Program-made: the position numbers and the translations under genes
Notes under the pieces: model-generated
What the model saw: only the letters and a program-made list of their open reading frames with translations
Told to the model about the DNA's origin: nothing
Databases searched by the model: none
Assembly: GCF_900177345.1 (NCBI RefSeq)
Contig: NZ_FWZT01000002.1
Location: 421,326 to 485,325, forward strand
Source: Pseudobacteriovorax antillogorgiicola
Lineage (GTDB): Bacteria; Bdellovibrionota_B; Oligoflexia; Oligoflexales; Oligoflexaceae
Direction of reading: 5' to 3'
DNA length: 64,000 nucleotides
Part shown: piece by piece, positions 25,483 to 34,449 of the stretch
Numbering within the stretch: position 1 is the first letter of the stretch
Layout: each line of letters opens with the position of its first letter

Positions 25483-26298
25483 ATGGAAGCTCATGCCGAT
25501 TATCGGCAGATTCTCAAGGCTGAACTTGATTCGCGATGCGGGCAAAACCCTCGCTACTCTCTGCGAGCCTTTGCCAGGGATCTCAATCTATCGCCGTCCC
25601 GCTTGAGCGAAATACTGAACCATAAGCAAGGAGTCTCTAGAAAAGCCGCCGAAAAGATTGCCAAGAATTTAGGCTTTCGAGAAACCGAAGTGGTCCACTT
25701 TTGCGATTTGGTCTCTGTGAAGCATGCCCGATCGATAAAGGAGAGACAGGATGCTCACCTACGGATTCTTAAGAAGCAGGCAGAGCAGGAGGAAACCAAG
25801 ACCTTTCAACTTAAGTTGGATGCTTTCAAGATTATCTCGGATTGGTACCACATTGGCATCTTAGAGCTGATGAATATGAAAGGCTTCCGAAGTGATCCAC
25901 GATGGATTGCCCGACGTCTGGGGGTCACACCTATCCAAATTGAACTGGCGATTGATCGCCTGATTCGAGTTGGCTTGCTAAGACGAAATCGCGACGATGA
26001 ACTGGAGGCCGTGGAAAACGACGGCTGGATTCCTGGAGGGGTCCCTTCAGAAAGCATCCGCAAGTTTCATCGGCAAATCTTGCAAAAGGCCATGGAGGCG
26101 ATTGCGACACAGCCAGTCGATCAGCGCTATGTCCAAACCCATGTCCTGGCTTTAAATAAAGAGGATGTCCCTGAGGCATCGAAAGAGATCGAAAAGTTTC
26201 AACATCGTTTTTGCCAAAGGTTTCAAACCCCAGAGCAAAAGGATTTAGTCTACTGCATTTCTATGCAGCTTTTTAAAATCGCGGAGGATGGACCATGA
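25483..26298 (+). CDS. TIGR02147-family HTH regulator
   Basis: The N-terminus has the TIGR02147 layout: DYRQILKAELDSRC, then PRYSLRAFARDLNLSPSRLSEIL, a helix-turn-helix. RKAAEKIAKNLGF follows, then a middle winged region (RWIARRLGVTPIQIELAIDRLIRVGLL), then a C-terminal DUF4423-like helical part. In the lineages where this family is abundant, members commonly precede secreted or lipoprotein genes. Here the stop overlaps the start of the Kelch-type secreted protein (ATGA). I start at ATG 25483, eight bases after a perfect AGGAGG; GTG 25474 is in frame. Confidence 0.88.
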   Translation: MEAHADYRQILKAELDSRCGQNPRYSLRAFARDLNLSPSRLSEILNHKQGVSRKAAEKIAKNLGFRETEVVHFCDLVSVKHARSIKERQDAHLRILKKQAEQEETKTFQLKLDAFKIISDWYHIGILELMNMKGFRSDPRWIARRLGVTPIQIELAIDRLIRVGLLRRNRDDELEAVENDGWIPGGVPSESIRKFHRQILQKAMEAIATQPVDQRYVQTHVLALNKEDVPEASKEIEKFQHRFCQRFQTPEQKDLVYCISMQLFKIAEDGP

Positions 26299-27983
26299 AA
26301 GAAGTGTCTATGAAAATGATGATGGGCCTCATTCCCCTTTTGGGATTAGCGGTTGGGTCACCTGAGGGGGTCTTAACTGGGGGTTTGATTGGGGCAAAGG
26401 CGAGAGCAGCGAACATGGCAGTTGTCGAAAGCCCGTATGTGCAGCCGGGAGGCCGATTGGGTCACTGGGGTGTGGGTAATGGTGGTGACTACTTGCGTAT
26501 TGGCTTCGCGCGCGCACGGGAGCATGCAGCGAATATTGTGAGTCGCTTGAGTGCTGAGTCTTTGCGTACTGTGCAGGACGAAGCCGTACGAACCTGGATT
26601 CTAGAAAAGAAAGCCCTCTTGGCTGCCGATATCTTAGCGGCGAAGCATATCTGGGAGATGGATGCAAAACCAACCTGTGGTTGGACGGTGATGCCTGAGC
26701 CTGGTGATCCGGTGCCACTGGCTAATCCTATACAACTGTCTTACCCAACTTGCCGGGATAAGGTTAAGAGTTTTTACGAGGCAACTCAGTTGCTGATCCA
26801 CGAATCGGTCCATCACTTCGGCGAGGGTGAGGACATGGCGGATAAAGTCGCGATTGCGGTGGTTGACGCTTGGCGGGAGGGCCGCATTGAGTGGCTATCG
26901 ATCAATACTGACGATGCCCCCAGCCCGCGGCAAAAGCATTCGGCAGTGTGGACAGGGGATACTATGGTCGTCTTTGGCGGTTATGATTCCTCTCAAAATA
27001 CGAGTTTAGGTGATGGCGCGGTTTACCAACCCAGCACAGATTCTTGGGCCGCTCTTCCGGAACTTCAAGGTTTAAAGCCGAGGCATTTCCATTCCGCTCA
27101 TTGGACGGGAGAATCGATGATCGTTTGGGGTGGTTACCAACGGGTCGATCAAACCGAAACCTGGCAATACGATGGCTTTATCTGGAACCCTGAGACCAAA
27201 GCGATCGAAACCATAAGCAAACCAAGCTGGTGGACACCCCAGAGCTCCACGTGGGTCTTTGATCCCCGTCAGCAAACTGTATGGACAGGCGATGAGCTTT
27301 GGGTTTGGGGTGGCATTGATCACAACGGTGTTCCATTAGGTGGGCGATACAACCCCAAAACTCGCCAGTGGTCGGACCTCAATCAGGGGCATCCAGCAGC
27401 ACCCTCGAAGATTGCTGGGCACTCCATGGTTTGGACAGGAGAAAAGTTGATCGTATGGGGTGGGTATGAAGGCGTCAGTGGCTCGACACGGACGATTTCC
27501 CAGTCTGGTGCTATCTTCGATCCCAGCACTCAAACTTGGCAAGGGATGAACGATAGCAATGCTCCCTCTGCACGGGCCGGTCATCAGGCATTCTGGAATG
27601 GTAGCAAGATGATCGTGTTTAGTGGTGGTGGCGTGAGTTCTCAAAGAGAGCTAAAAGGCACTGGCGGGCTGTACAACCCGAACACAGATACCTGGTCGTC
27701 GCTGGCTACGGAAATGGTCATCGAGCGGGTTGGTCACAGCGCTGTTTGGAATGGACATGAACTCCTTGTCTATGGCGGCCGCTCCAATCGCCTGCGGACC
27801 TACTTCGGTGAAGTGTACAACTTTGATCCTGCAAGTGGCCGTTGGTCTGGTGTGAACTCTCAGTTCACTCCTGTATCTCGCTGGTATCACACAGCTATAT
27901 GGACAGGCAGCTCTTTGATTATCTGGGGTGGCAACCAAGGAATCGGTTCTGATCTAGCCGATGGTGGTATTTATTACCCATGA
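26295..27983 (+). CDS. Secreted Kelch-repeat protein with an HExxH motif
   Basis: A signal peptide (residues about 5-40) is followed by a helical domain containing LLIHESVHHFGEGEDMAD at about residues 157-174, an HExxH with later acidic residues that could bind zinc. From about residue 205 to the end there are six or seven Kelch repeats of the type HSAVWTGDTMVVFGG. These should form a beta-propeller. It may be an exported protease-like or binding protein. The ATG overlaps the stop of the TIGR02147-type regulator, so the two are translated together. Confidence 0.75.
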   Translation: MKEVSMKMMMGLIPLLGLAVGSPEGVLTGGLIGAKARAANMAVVESPYVQPGGRLGHWGVGNGGDYLRIGFARAREHAANIVSRLSAESLRTVQDEAVRTWILEKKALLAADILAAKHIWEMDAKPTCGWTVMPEPGDPVPLANPIQLSYPTCRDKVKSFYEATQLLIHESVHHFGEGEDMADKVAIAVVDAWREGRIEWLSINTDDAPSPRQKHSAVWTGDTMVVFGGYDSSQNTSLGDGAVYQPSTDSWAALPELQGLKPRHFHSAHWTGESMIVWGGYQRVDQTETWQYDGFIWNPETKAIETISKPSWWTPQSSTWVFDPRQQTVWTGDELWVWGGIDHNGVPLGGRYNPKTRQWSDLNQGHPAAPSKIAGHSMVWTGEKLIVWGGYEGVSGSTRTISQSGAIFDPSTQTWQGMNDSNAPSARAGHQAFWNGSKMIVFSGGGVSSQRELKGTGGLYNPNTDTWSSLATEMVIERVGHSAVWNGHELLVYGGRSNRLRTYFGEVYNFDPASGRWSGVNSQFTPVSRWYHTAIWTGSSLIIWGGNQGIGSDLADGGIYYP

Positions 27984-28029
27984 TTGGAAATTTACGAAAA
28001 AAGTAAGAAGATCTAACTAAGCTTTATCT

Positions 28030-28091
28030 GCTCCTTGTCGATGCCCTAGTCTGTTGAATCGTTCGATGGAATAGGCGGCAAGGAGCTTATG
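28030..28091 (+). promoter_or_regulatory. Leader hairpin covering the ribosome binding site
   Basis: GCTCCTTG (28030-28037) is the exact complement of CAAGGAGC (28079-28086), which contains the ribosome binding site of the kinase gene starting at 28089. A second short pairing inside (CCTA with TAGG) would extend the stem. When folded, initiation should be hidden, which suggests translational control. Confidence 0.45.
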
Positions 28092-29636
28092 GTTTCTTTA
28101 GCGCAGGATCACAAGACAATTGAAGGCTTAGTCAATCACAAGGTGCTGAAACTCAACCAGACCGCATCTTTTGAAAATTGCGTGATGCATCTCGGTCAGA
28201 GAAACGATCGCGTTGCCTTGGTCGTCAACGATAACGATCGTGTTGTCGGCTTGATTACCACCCACGAATTGATACTCGCCTTGGTCAACAAAGTATCCAA
28301 GACTGCAACAATCAAAGATATCATGCACAACAATCCTCCAGTGGTGTCACCGAGAGACTCTCTGCGGCAAGTTGCAAAGGCCATGACGGACTGCAAGCTG
28401 GATTATGTCGCGGTCGTTGAGGATGAGATCATTAAAGGAATTGTAAGCTGGCACGACATTCAAGCCTCTATCCTGGAGGAATTTGGGCGGTTCGAGGATC
28501 AGACGTTAGAACTCGGTAACCAGCTTCGCTATAAAGATGACTACCTGGGCGTTGTCTCTCATGATGTGCGAACTCCATTGAGCGTTGTCTCTCTTTGCTG
28601 CGACTACCTGATGTCTGAGTCGAGCCGAAAGACCCTTACCCCGGATCAAGTATCGTTTATCGAGCGTATCAAGCGTAATGCTAAGAACGCCACCACCATG
28701 GTTTCCGATATTCTCGACGTTGTAAGGCTCGAAAAGGGCTTTGATCTTGACTATGGCGACGTCGATGTAGACGAATTCTTAGGTGACGTGATCTCAAATC
28801 TTCAAGTCATTGCTAGCGAAAAGAATATTGAGGTGGTCGTTGAGTGCGAGGAGCATATGCATGTTCCTATGGACCGAAAACGGATGATTCATGTCTTAGA
28901 AAACCTCGTCAATAACGCTGTGAAATTCTCTCCATCGGGGAAGAAAATTTTCGTGTCAGCTAGCTCTGAAGTTCGTAAGGGAGATACCTACCTCGTTCTC
29001 ACTGTCCGTGATGAAGGCATGGGAATTAAGGAAGAAGATCAGAAGAAAATCTTTGATAAGTTTAGCCAGCTGGAATCGGGGGTTGCTAAAACCCTGGGAA
29101 TCGGCTTGGGGCTTGCCATTGCGAAAAAGTTTGTATCCTTGCATCGTGGGTTTATGGAGGTCGATGGTGGCTGGCAAAAAGGAGCCTCCTTTCGAGCCTA
29201 TATCCCAGGTGCAAAGACTGGACGCAAGGCAGAGTCTAGCGAAGGTGAGCGTAGCGATGTCCCACGAATCTTGATTGTCGAAGATGACGAGTCAATACGG
29301 GAGTATTTTGAGGAAGAGCTTCGCATGGCAAAGTATGATGTTGTCAGTGCTCATGATGGTGAAGAGGGTATCCACGCCTACTTTCGCTATAAACCAGACC
29401 TCATCATGAGTGATATCCGGATGCCTAATGTCGATGGCCTAGAGCTACTGGCTCGTGTTCGTATGACTGACAAAGACGTTCCATTTATATTATGTACAGG
29501 TTATTACCCAGGTCTTTCAGAGGATCTCGCCGCTAGTGACTATAAGGCTGACCATGTTCTTGAGAAACCTGTGACGGCTGATTACGTTATCAAAGTAGTC
29601 GGTCAATTTGTAAAGCCAGTCCAAAATGCTTCATAA
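28089..29636 (+). CDS. CBS-domain hybrid histidine kinase with receiver
   Basis: Residues 10-135 form a pair of CBS domains (VVGLITTHELI, YVAVVEDEIIKGIVSW), which usually bind adenine nucleotides. There is no membrane helix. HisKA follows with the phospho-His in VVSHDVRTPLS (His158), then the ATPase domain with ENLVNNAVKFSP, VRDEGMGI and LGIGLGLAI. A C-terminal receiver starts near 393 with VEDD, acceptor Asp442 in SDIRMP and Lys493 in EKPV. A cytoplasmic sensor of energy state is likely. AAGGAG lies three bases before the ATG inside a potential hairpin. Confidence 0.9.
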   Translation: MVSLAQDHKTIEGLVNHKVLKLNQTASFENCVMHLGQRNDRVALVVNDNDRVVGLITTHELILALVNKVSKTATIKDIMHNNPPVVSPRDSLRQVAKAMTDCKLDYVAVVEDEIIKGIVSWHDIQASILEEFGRFEDQTLELGNQLRYKDDYLGVVSHDVRTPLSVVSLCCDYLMSESSRKTLTPDQVSFIERIKRNAKNATTMVSDILDVVRLEKGFDLDYGDVDVDEFLGDVISNLQVIASEKNIEVVVECEEHMHVPMDRKRMIHVLENLVNNAVKFSPSGKKIFVSASSEVRKGDTYLVLTVRDEGMGIKEEDQKKIFDKFSQLESGVAKTLGIGLGLAIAKKFVSLHRGFMEVDGGWQKGASFRAYIPGAKTGRKAESSEGERSDVPRILIVEDDESIREYFEEELRMAKYDVVSAHDGEEGIHAYFRYKPDLIMSDIRMPNVDGLELLARVRMTDKDVPFILCTGYYPGLSEDLAASDYKADHVLEKPVTADYVIKVVGQFVKPVQNAS

Positions 29637-29793
29637 TTAATAAAGTTCTCCCGTTAACGATCGTTGATCCGTGGCTGATTCTTGTGGCTGCTTCTGTTTC
29701 ATTCCGTGGTCGCGTCCAAATCAGATTTGACAGGGGCTTCAGCTTCGTTTTAAGTAAAGTCATAGGGATCACGCAATCACATTAGAGGCTGCC

Positions 29794-31023
29794 TTGCTAG
29801 AACAAGAACGAGTCCTTTCCAAAGTCCTCGAAGTTTTTCCAGATGATTTAAAAGCCAAGGCCGGAGAGAAAGCCTACGAAGCCTTTGTCGGTCTCCGTCG
29901 CAAGATAATGGGTGCACGGGTGGATCGAGTGATGCTCACCGGTGATCGTGAGATCTCTTACTTAGAAATTGACGGTGGCAAAGATGAGACAGTTCTTTTT
30001 CTCCACGGCTTTGCTGATAGCAAGGACACGTTTTACGATGCTGCCCAATATTTAGTGGCTGACTATAATATCATCTGTCCCGATCTACCAGGCTTTGGTA
30101 AAAGCTTTAAACGTCGATCTGACACCTATTGCCTGGAGAACTATGGCGCCTGGCTCTCTGAGTTCATTGAAGCGATCAACCTGGTCGGTTTTCACGTGGC
30201 TGGCAACTCTTTAGGTGGAGCGGTGGCCTTGCAGGTGGCTCTCATGATTCCTCACAAGATCAAGACTCTGACTTTGATCGATCCCGCTGGGATCTTTTTG
30301 GATGAACCCTATAGTTTGCATCATGAGCTATTCGATGGTCATGTTATCTTTGATGTTCAGACTCGGGACGAGTTTGAGTATTTTTTACAGCGAGTTTTTT
30401 CTAAACAGCCGTTCATTCCTCACCCCATCAAAGATTTTTTATTCAAAGAGTTCTCTCGTCATGGAGTCTGGCATCGTAAGGTTCTTGCGGATTTGATCAA
30501 GGGTTTGGATTCAGATGAAGATCCTAGGCTCTATGATATGGCCTTGAACGATCGCCTGCCTGAAGTGCAAGTGCCCACCTTTATCCTGTGGGGTGATGAG
30601 GATAGCTTTTTTCCAAAGGAAACAGCTTACTTCATGCAACAAAAAATACCCCATGCAGAGCTGCATCTTCTAGCTGATACGGGGCACTGTCCACAAATTG
30701 AATCACCTAAACGGTTTGCGCTAGTGTTTCGCAAATTTCTCCACCGCCAATGCTTGCAGCTCGACCGAGTTGAAAGGCAAAAAAGCCATCGCTTAGGGAC
30801 CAATGTCTCACGTGGCTACGATCCTAGCGATCGACAGGGAGCGACCAGGAATCCTCACAAACAAAAGCGTTCGCCGGGCAGGTCTACCAAGAAGGTAGAG
30901 ACGGCGCCGAGCGAATCACGGCGACCAGCACCGTCTCTTACAAGGGCCAAGGCTAAGGCGAGCCGCAAGACAAGCAAGAAAAAAGCAAGTCGGGTGCAGC
31001 GCAAACCTCGTCAGACCAGCTAG
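29794..31023 (+). CDS. Alpha/beta hydrolase with a long basic tail
   Basis: Residues 1-320 form an alpha/beta hydrolase: oxyanion segment LFLHGFADS, nucleophile elbow GNSLGGAVA, acid in WGDEDSFFP and His in TGHCPQIESP. An 85-residue C-terminal extension rich in Lys, Arg, Ser and Pro follows (SKKKASRVQRKPRQ). It resembles nucleic-acid- or envelope-binding tails and is unusual for this fold. The start is a TTG with GAGG five bases upstream; the next in-frame ATG would remove the first conserved helix. The substrate is unknown. Confidence 0.8.
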   Translation: MLEQERVLSKVLEVFPDDLKAKAGEKAYEAFVGLRRKIMGARVDRVMLTGDREISYLEIDGGKDETVLFLHGFADSKDTFYDAAQYLVADYNIICPDLPGFGKSFKRRSDTYCLENYGAWLSEFIEAINLVGFHVAGNSLGGAVALQVALMIPHKIKTLTLIDPAGIFLDEPYSLHHELFDGHVIFDVQTRDEFEYFLQRVFSKQPFIPHPIKDFLFKEFSRHGVWHRKVLADLIKGLDSDEDPRLYDMALNDRLPEVQVPTFILWGDEDSFFPKETAYFMQQKIPHAELHLLADTGHCPQIESPKRFALVFRKFLHRQCLQLDRVERQKSHRLGTNVSRGYDPSDRQGATRNPHKQKRSPGRSTKKVETAPSESRRPAPSLTRAKAKASRKTSKKKASRVQRKPRQTS

Positions 31024-31129
31024 GAGCATGGTTGAGTCGCTCGACTGGATTGGTCTAGCTCTTTTGGCCCAAGTTCGTTACGCTGTTGCCACGCAGATTG
31101 TCTCTAAACCTGACTGCGGGGAGGATGCG

Positions 31130-31594
31130 ATGAAAGGTGAACAGGACGTAATCAAAGGACTCAATGAAGTTCTGACAGGGCAGTTGACAGCCATCAATCA
31201 GTATTTTTTGCATGCAAGGATGCTGAAGGACTGGGGCTACGAAAAGATTGCCAAGCCAGTGTATAAAGAGTCGATTAGGCAGATGAAGGTTGCTGAAAAA
31301 GTGACAGATAGAATCCTGTTGCTTGAAGGGCTGCCCAATTATCAGAAATTACTCAAGTTGTCGATTGGGGAGTCGGCAATTGAGTGTCTCGGCAACGACT
31401 TGAAGTTTTGCTCTGGGGCGTGCCAAAAGCTAGCGGTTAACACCAAGCTTTGCCTCGACAAGCTCGATCATGTTTCTCGGGAACTTTTGGAAGATATTGA
31501 AGTGGGGGAGCAGAAGTTTTTGCTTTGGCTTGAGACCCAGCAATACAATATCAAGGAGCTAGGGCCGGAGAAATATCTCGCTGAGCAATTGTAG
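31130..31594 (+). CDS. Bacterioferritin subunit, haem-binding type
   Basis: The start at ATG 31130 has GGGGAGGA upstream and matches the usual bacterioferritin N-terminus; the frame continues upstream to 31028 but that part is not ferritin-like. Aligned by eye with E. coli Bfr, the haem ligand Met52 is kept (RQMKVAE). The ferroxidase ligands are replaced: Glu18 by Gln, Glu51 by Gln, His54 by Val, Glu94 by Cys, Glu127 by Gly and His130 by Lys. It should bind haem but not oxidise iron, and it likely co-assembles with the next gene product 37 bases downstream. Confidence 0.9.
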   Translation: MKGEQDVIKGLNEVLTGQLTAINQYFLHARMLKDWGYEKIAKPVYKESIRQMKVAEKVTDRILLLEGLPNYQKLLKLSIGESAIECLGNDLKFCSGACQKLAVNTKLCLDKLDHVSRELLEDIEVGEQKFLLWLETQQYNIKELGPEKYLAEQL

Positions 31595-31631
31595 ACACGA
31601 AGAAGACGCCAGATTTAAACAAGGAGTTACG

Positions 31632-32099
31632 ATGAAAGGTCATCCCGATATTATTGCAGCGCTCAATGACCTGCTAACCAGTGAACTAACATCCATCGAC
31701 ATTTATTTTGTACAGTCGAAGATCTTGAGGAACATGGGCTACAATAAGCTCTATGAGCAGCTCAATCACGAGATGGAAGACGAGCAAGGCCATGCGACTC
31801 GGGTGATCGAAAGGATCATCTTCCTAGAGGGAACACCAGACGTATCCAAGCGAGAGCCGTTTACCGTTGATACCGATGTGAAAACCATGTTTGAAAACGA
31901 CTTGAAATATGAGCATGTGGTTAGAGATAAGCTCATTAAAATCATAGACCTCTGTTTCAAGCATCATGACTACGTGACCAAAGAAGCTGTGGAGCCGCTT
32001 CTTCAGGATACGGAAGAAGATCATATCGATTGGCTTGAAACCCAGCTGAGCGTTATTGATGAAATTGGAATCAAGAACTATCTTGCTGAAAAACTATAG
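31632..32099 (+). CDS. Bacterioferritin subunit, ferroxidase type
   Basis: A 155-aa bacterioferritin chain. It keeps all six ferroxidase ligands by alignment with E. coli Bfr (Glu18, Glu51, His54, Glu94, Glu127 and His130). The haem ligand Met52 is Gln (EDEQGHATR). It complements the preceding subunit, so a mixed 24-mer is expected, as described for Neisseria and Magnetospirillum two-subunit bacterioferritins. AAGGAG precedes the ATG at good spacing. Confidence 0.93.
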   Translation: MKGHPDIIAALNDLLTSELTSIDIYFVQSKILRNMGYNKLYEQLNHEMEDEQGHATRVIERIIFLEGTPDVSKREPFTVDTDVKTMFENDLKYEHVVRDKLIKIIDLCFKHHDYVTKEAVEPLLQDTEEDHIDWLETQLSVIDEIGIKNYLAEKL

Positions 32100-32144
32100 C
32101 CCTTGGCACACTCGCGTGATGGGTTTGTTAGCTCTGTTGCTTGC

Positions 32145-33299
32145 TTAGCAAGGGCTTTTCTCAGATATGAAGGGCCTATAAGGGGATCGGTTTTGATCCT
32201 CTTCCATGGCCTGGTCTAGAATTCTCTTTTCTTCTCTAATATATTCAGCAATGGCTCGATCAAAGGCTGGGTGAAAAATCTTGTGGGCACTGTATGTCCA
32301 TGAGGGGACGAACCCACGTTGGATCTTGTGGCGACCTTGCGCACCTGCTTCAAATAGCTTAAGTCCTTTGGCGATAGCGTAATCAATCATCTGGTAGTAG
32401 CACAGCTCGAAATGAAGGCTTCGAAACGATGCTGTGCTACCCCAATATCGACCGTAAAGGTGGTCGCCTTTTTGAAAGCTGAGGGACGCGGCGACCCAGT
32501 CTCCTTCATAGCTAGCGACGCATAAGACGATCCGGTCTTGCATCGACTGGAACACGAGACGGAAAAATTCCTGAGTTAAGTAATCTAGGCCGTGTTTCTT
32601 GTCGAGTGTGGCTAGGTAAAATTGGTAGAAGCGATCGCTAGCCATTTGATCCAAGCTGTCTCCAGTAAGTAACTCGATTGCAACACCCTGCTCTGCAATC
32701 TGGCGCCGTTCCCGCCTCACTTCTTTGGCTCTTTTACCCTTAAGCTTGGCTAGAAAGTCATCAAAGCATTGGTAGGCATGGTTGTGCCAATGATACTGCT
32801 GGCTATATCGAAGGTGATATCCAGAGCCCTGCCATGCCTGAAGCTCGTCCTGAGGGATAAAAAGGTGGTGAATTGAGCTGCATGAGCTGCTTTTTACAAG
32901 GCTCAACAAAGCCTTATCCACTTCTTCTCGGATCTCTTTTTGATCGTAGTCTGAGTGGAGTAGCAGTTTTGTCCCAGTTGCAGGTGTGAATGGAATCGAT
33001 GAAGTCAATTTGGGATAATATGGGATCTGGTGGTGGTGAAAACCATTGGCCCACTCCCAATCGAAAATGTACTCCCCATAGGAGTTTGTCTTAAGATAGG
33101 CGATCAAAGCGCCAATAAGTCTGTGGTCTACATAGGCGGCGAAAAAATGGGGGAACCAGCCCGTTCGTTCTCCGAGGGAACCAGATCGCTCTAAAGATGC
33201 TAAAAAGTCATAGTCTGTGAAGGGAAAGTTCCTTGACTCTAGGGGCTTCCAGTCGTCGCGCTCGATCTTGCTCATCGACTTGACGATTCGAATTTCCAC
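32145..33299 (-). CDS. GNAT-superfamily protein, COG3146/DUF482 type
   Basis: A 384-aa protein with the hallmarks of the COG3146 (peptidogalycan-biosynthesis-like, FemAB-related) family. SRNFPFTDYDFLASLE at the N-terminus is matched by WANGFHHHQIPYYPKL, LLGRYWGS-like YGRYWGSTASFRSLHFELCYY and the C-terminal GAQGRHKIQRGF. The family probably transfers an acyl group, but the substrate is unknown. The start is GTG 33299 with GAGG five bases upstream; ATG at codon 9 is an alternative. Confidence 0.82.
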   Translation of the reverse strand: MEIRIVKSMSKIERDDWKPLESRNFPFTDYDFLASLERSGSLGERTGWFPHFFAAYVDHRLIGALIAYLKTNSYGEYIFDWEWANGFHHHQIPYYPKLTSSIPFTPATGTKLLLHSDYDQKEIREEVDKALLSLVKSSSCSSIHHLFIPQDELQAWQGSGYHLRYSQQYHWHNHAYQCFDDFLAKLKGKRAKEVRRERRQIAEQGVAIELLTGDSLDQMASDRFYQFYLATLDKKHGLDYLTQEFFRLVFQSMQDRIVLCVASYEGDWVAASLSFQKGDHLYGRYWGSTASFRSLHFELCYYQMIDYAIAKGLKLFEAGAQGRHKIQRGFVPSWTYSAHKIFHPAFDRAIAEYIREEKRILDQAMEEDQNRSPYRPFISEKSPC

Positions 33300-33400
33300 G
33301 GTGACCTCGTTCCTAGGGTGATTGATTACGGCTTCTTGGTAGTACAGAACTCAGGTGACAAGGCTACAAAAAATTTGTAAACAGGCAGCCGGAGGTAAGA

Positions 33401-34267
33401 ATGACTCGAGTAAAAAAATATCTTTCAAAAGACAAAACTATCAGAATTGCAAGTGTCGTATCAACGGAACTTGTGCAGGCAGCGATTGAGCACCAACGGG
33501 TTTCAGCCTTGTCACTCACTCTGATGGGCCGAGCCATGACCGGAGCTGTCCTTATGGCAGCTCAACTGAAAGAAGATCAGGTCGTTGGCCTTCACTTCAA
33601 AGGCGATGGTCCTGTCGGGTCCATATTCACCGAAGCTCGATACGAAGGTAAAGTCAAAGTATATTGTGAAAATCGTAATGCTGACTTGCCATCCCATGGC
33701 AAAATCTCTGATGGCCTAGGCTCTGGACACTTGGAAGTGGTGCGCAGTCTCCCTTTTCAGAGAGAGCCTCATAGAGGAACTGTGGAGCTAGTATCAGGGG
33801 AGATTGCGGAGGATATTTCATACTACCTTAAGCAGTCTCATCAGGTGCCGTCCATTGTGGCACTATCCACCATTCCTGGGGATCACGGCTGCGAATCAGC
33901 AGGTGGTTATATCCTAGAGCTGATGCCTGGCTACACCGAGGAAACAGTGCAGCGCCTGGAAGCCTTGCAACAGGTGATCCCACCTATCAATCAGCTGATC
34001 GCAAAGGGCGCTAGCGAATCGGATCTCGTTTCGGATTACCTGGTGAATTTTGAGTTTGAGCCCTTGGTTCACCCCCACGATACTTTCTACCAATGTGATT
34101 GTTCTATGGAGCGTATTGAAAACTCGGTCCGCACATTGGGGGTTGCTGAGATTCGTGATATGATTCAAGAGAATCGGGTCTTTGATGTTACCTGTGAATT
34201 TTGTGGCAAATCATATCAGGTGAATCCTGTTCAACTTCAGAGAATTATTACAGAACTGAAAGCCTGA
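33401..34267 (+). CDS. hslO: Redox-regulated chaperone Hsp33
   Basis: A 288-aa Hsp33: LMGRAMTGAVLMAAQLK and FKGDGPVGSIF in the N-terminal domain. The C-terminal redox switch is FYQCDCSMER and VTCEFCGKSY, supplying the CxC and CxxC zinc ligands. It is an ATP-independent holdase switched on by oxidation and unfolding. GGAGGTAAGA lies directly before the ATG. It stands alone and is divergent from the COG3146 gene. Confidence 0.96.
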   Translation: MTRVKKYLSKDKTIRIASVVSTELVQAAIEHQRVSALSLTLMGRAMTGAVLMAAQLKEDQVVGLHFKGDGPVGSIFTEARYEGKVKVYCENRNADLPSHGKISDGLGSGHLEVVRSLPFQREPHRGTVELVSGEIAEDISYYLKQSHQVPSIVALSTIPGDHGCESAGGYILELMPGYTEETVQRLEALQQVIPPINQLIAKGASESDLVSDYLVNFEFEPLVHPHDTFYQCDCSMERIENSVRTLGVAEIRDMIQENRVFDVTCEFCGKSYQVNPVQLQRIITELKA

Positions 34268-34268
34268 T

Positions 34269-34289
34269 ACCCAGTTGGAACAGCTGGGT
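34269..34289 (+). terminator. Hairpin after hslO
   Basis: ACCCAGTT and AGCTGGGT pair over eight bases with one G-U and a five-base loop, directly after the stop codon. Only TT follows, so it is a weak intrinsic terminator at best. Confidence 0.45.
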
Positions 34290-34449
34290 TCTGCTATGTC
34301 ACTTGAATATTGCAAAAGCATTCTTTCTCAGTTGCCGGAATTCGCCGTGTGAGCAGGAGCTTCCACGTTGGGCTGGTGAGGGGATTCAGAGTATATTCAG
34401 ACACCGGTCTCATACTTCCTTCATCCTAGCAGTGATAGCCTTCGAAAGT

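Noticed and set aside
31028..31129. Longer first bacterioferritin starting at 31028
   Set aside because: The extra 34 residues are not ferritin-like, and ATG 31130 has a far better ribosome binding site and the standard N-terminus.
34201..34449. N-terminal extension of tonB overlapping hslO
   Set aside because: The frame is open, but it lies over the hslO 3' end, and the extra residues do not resemble TonB. The ATG at 34450 places the membrane helix correctly.
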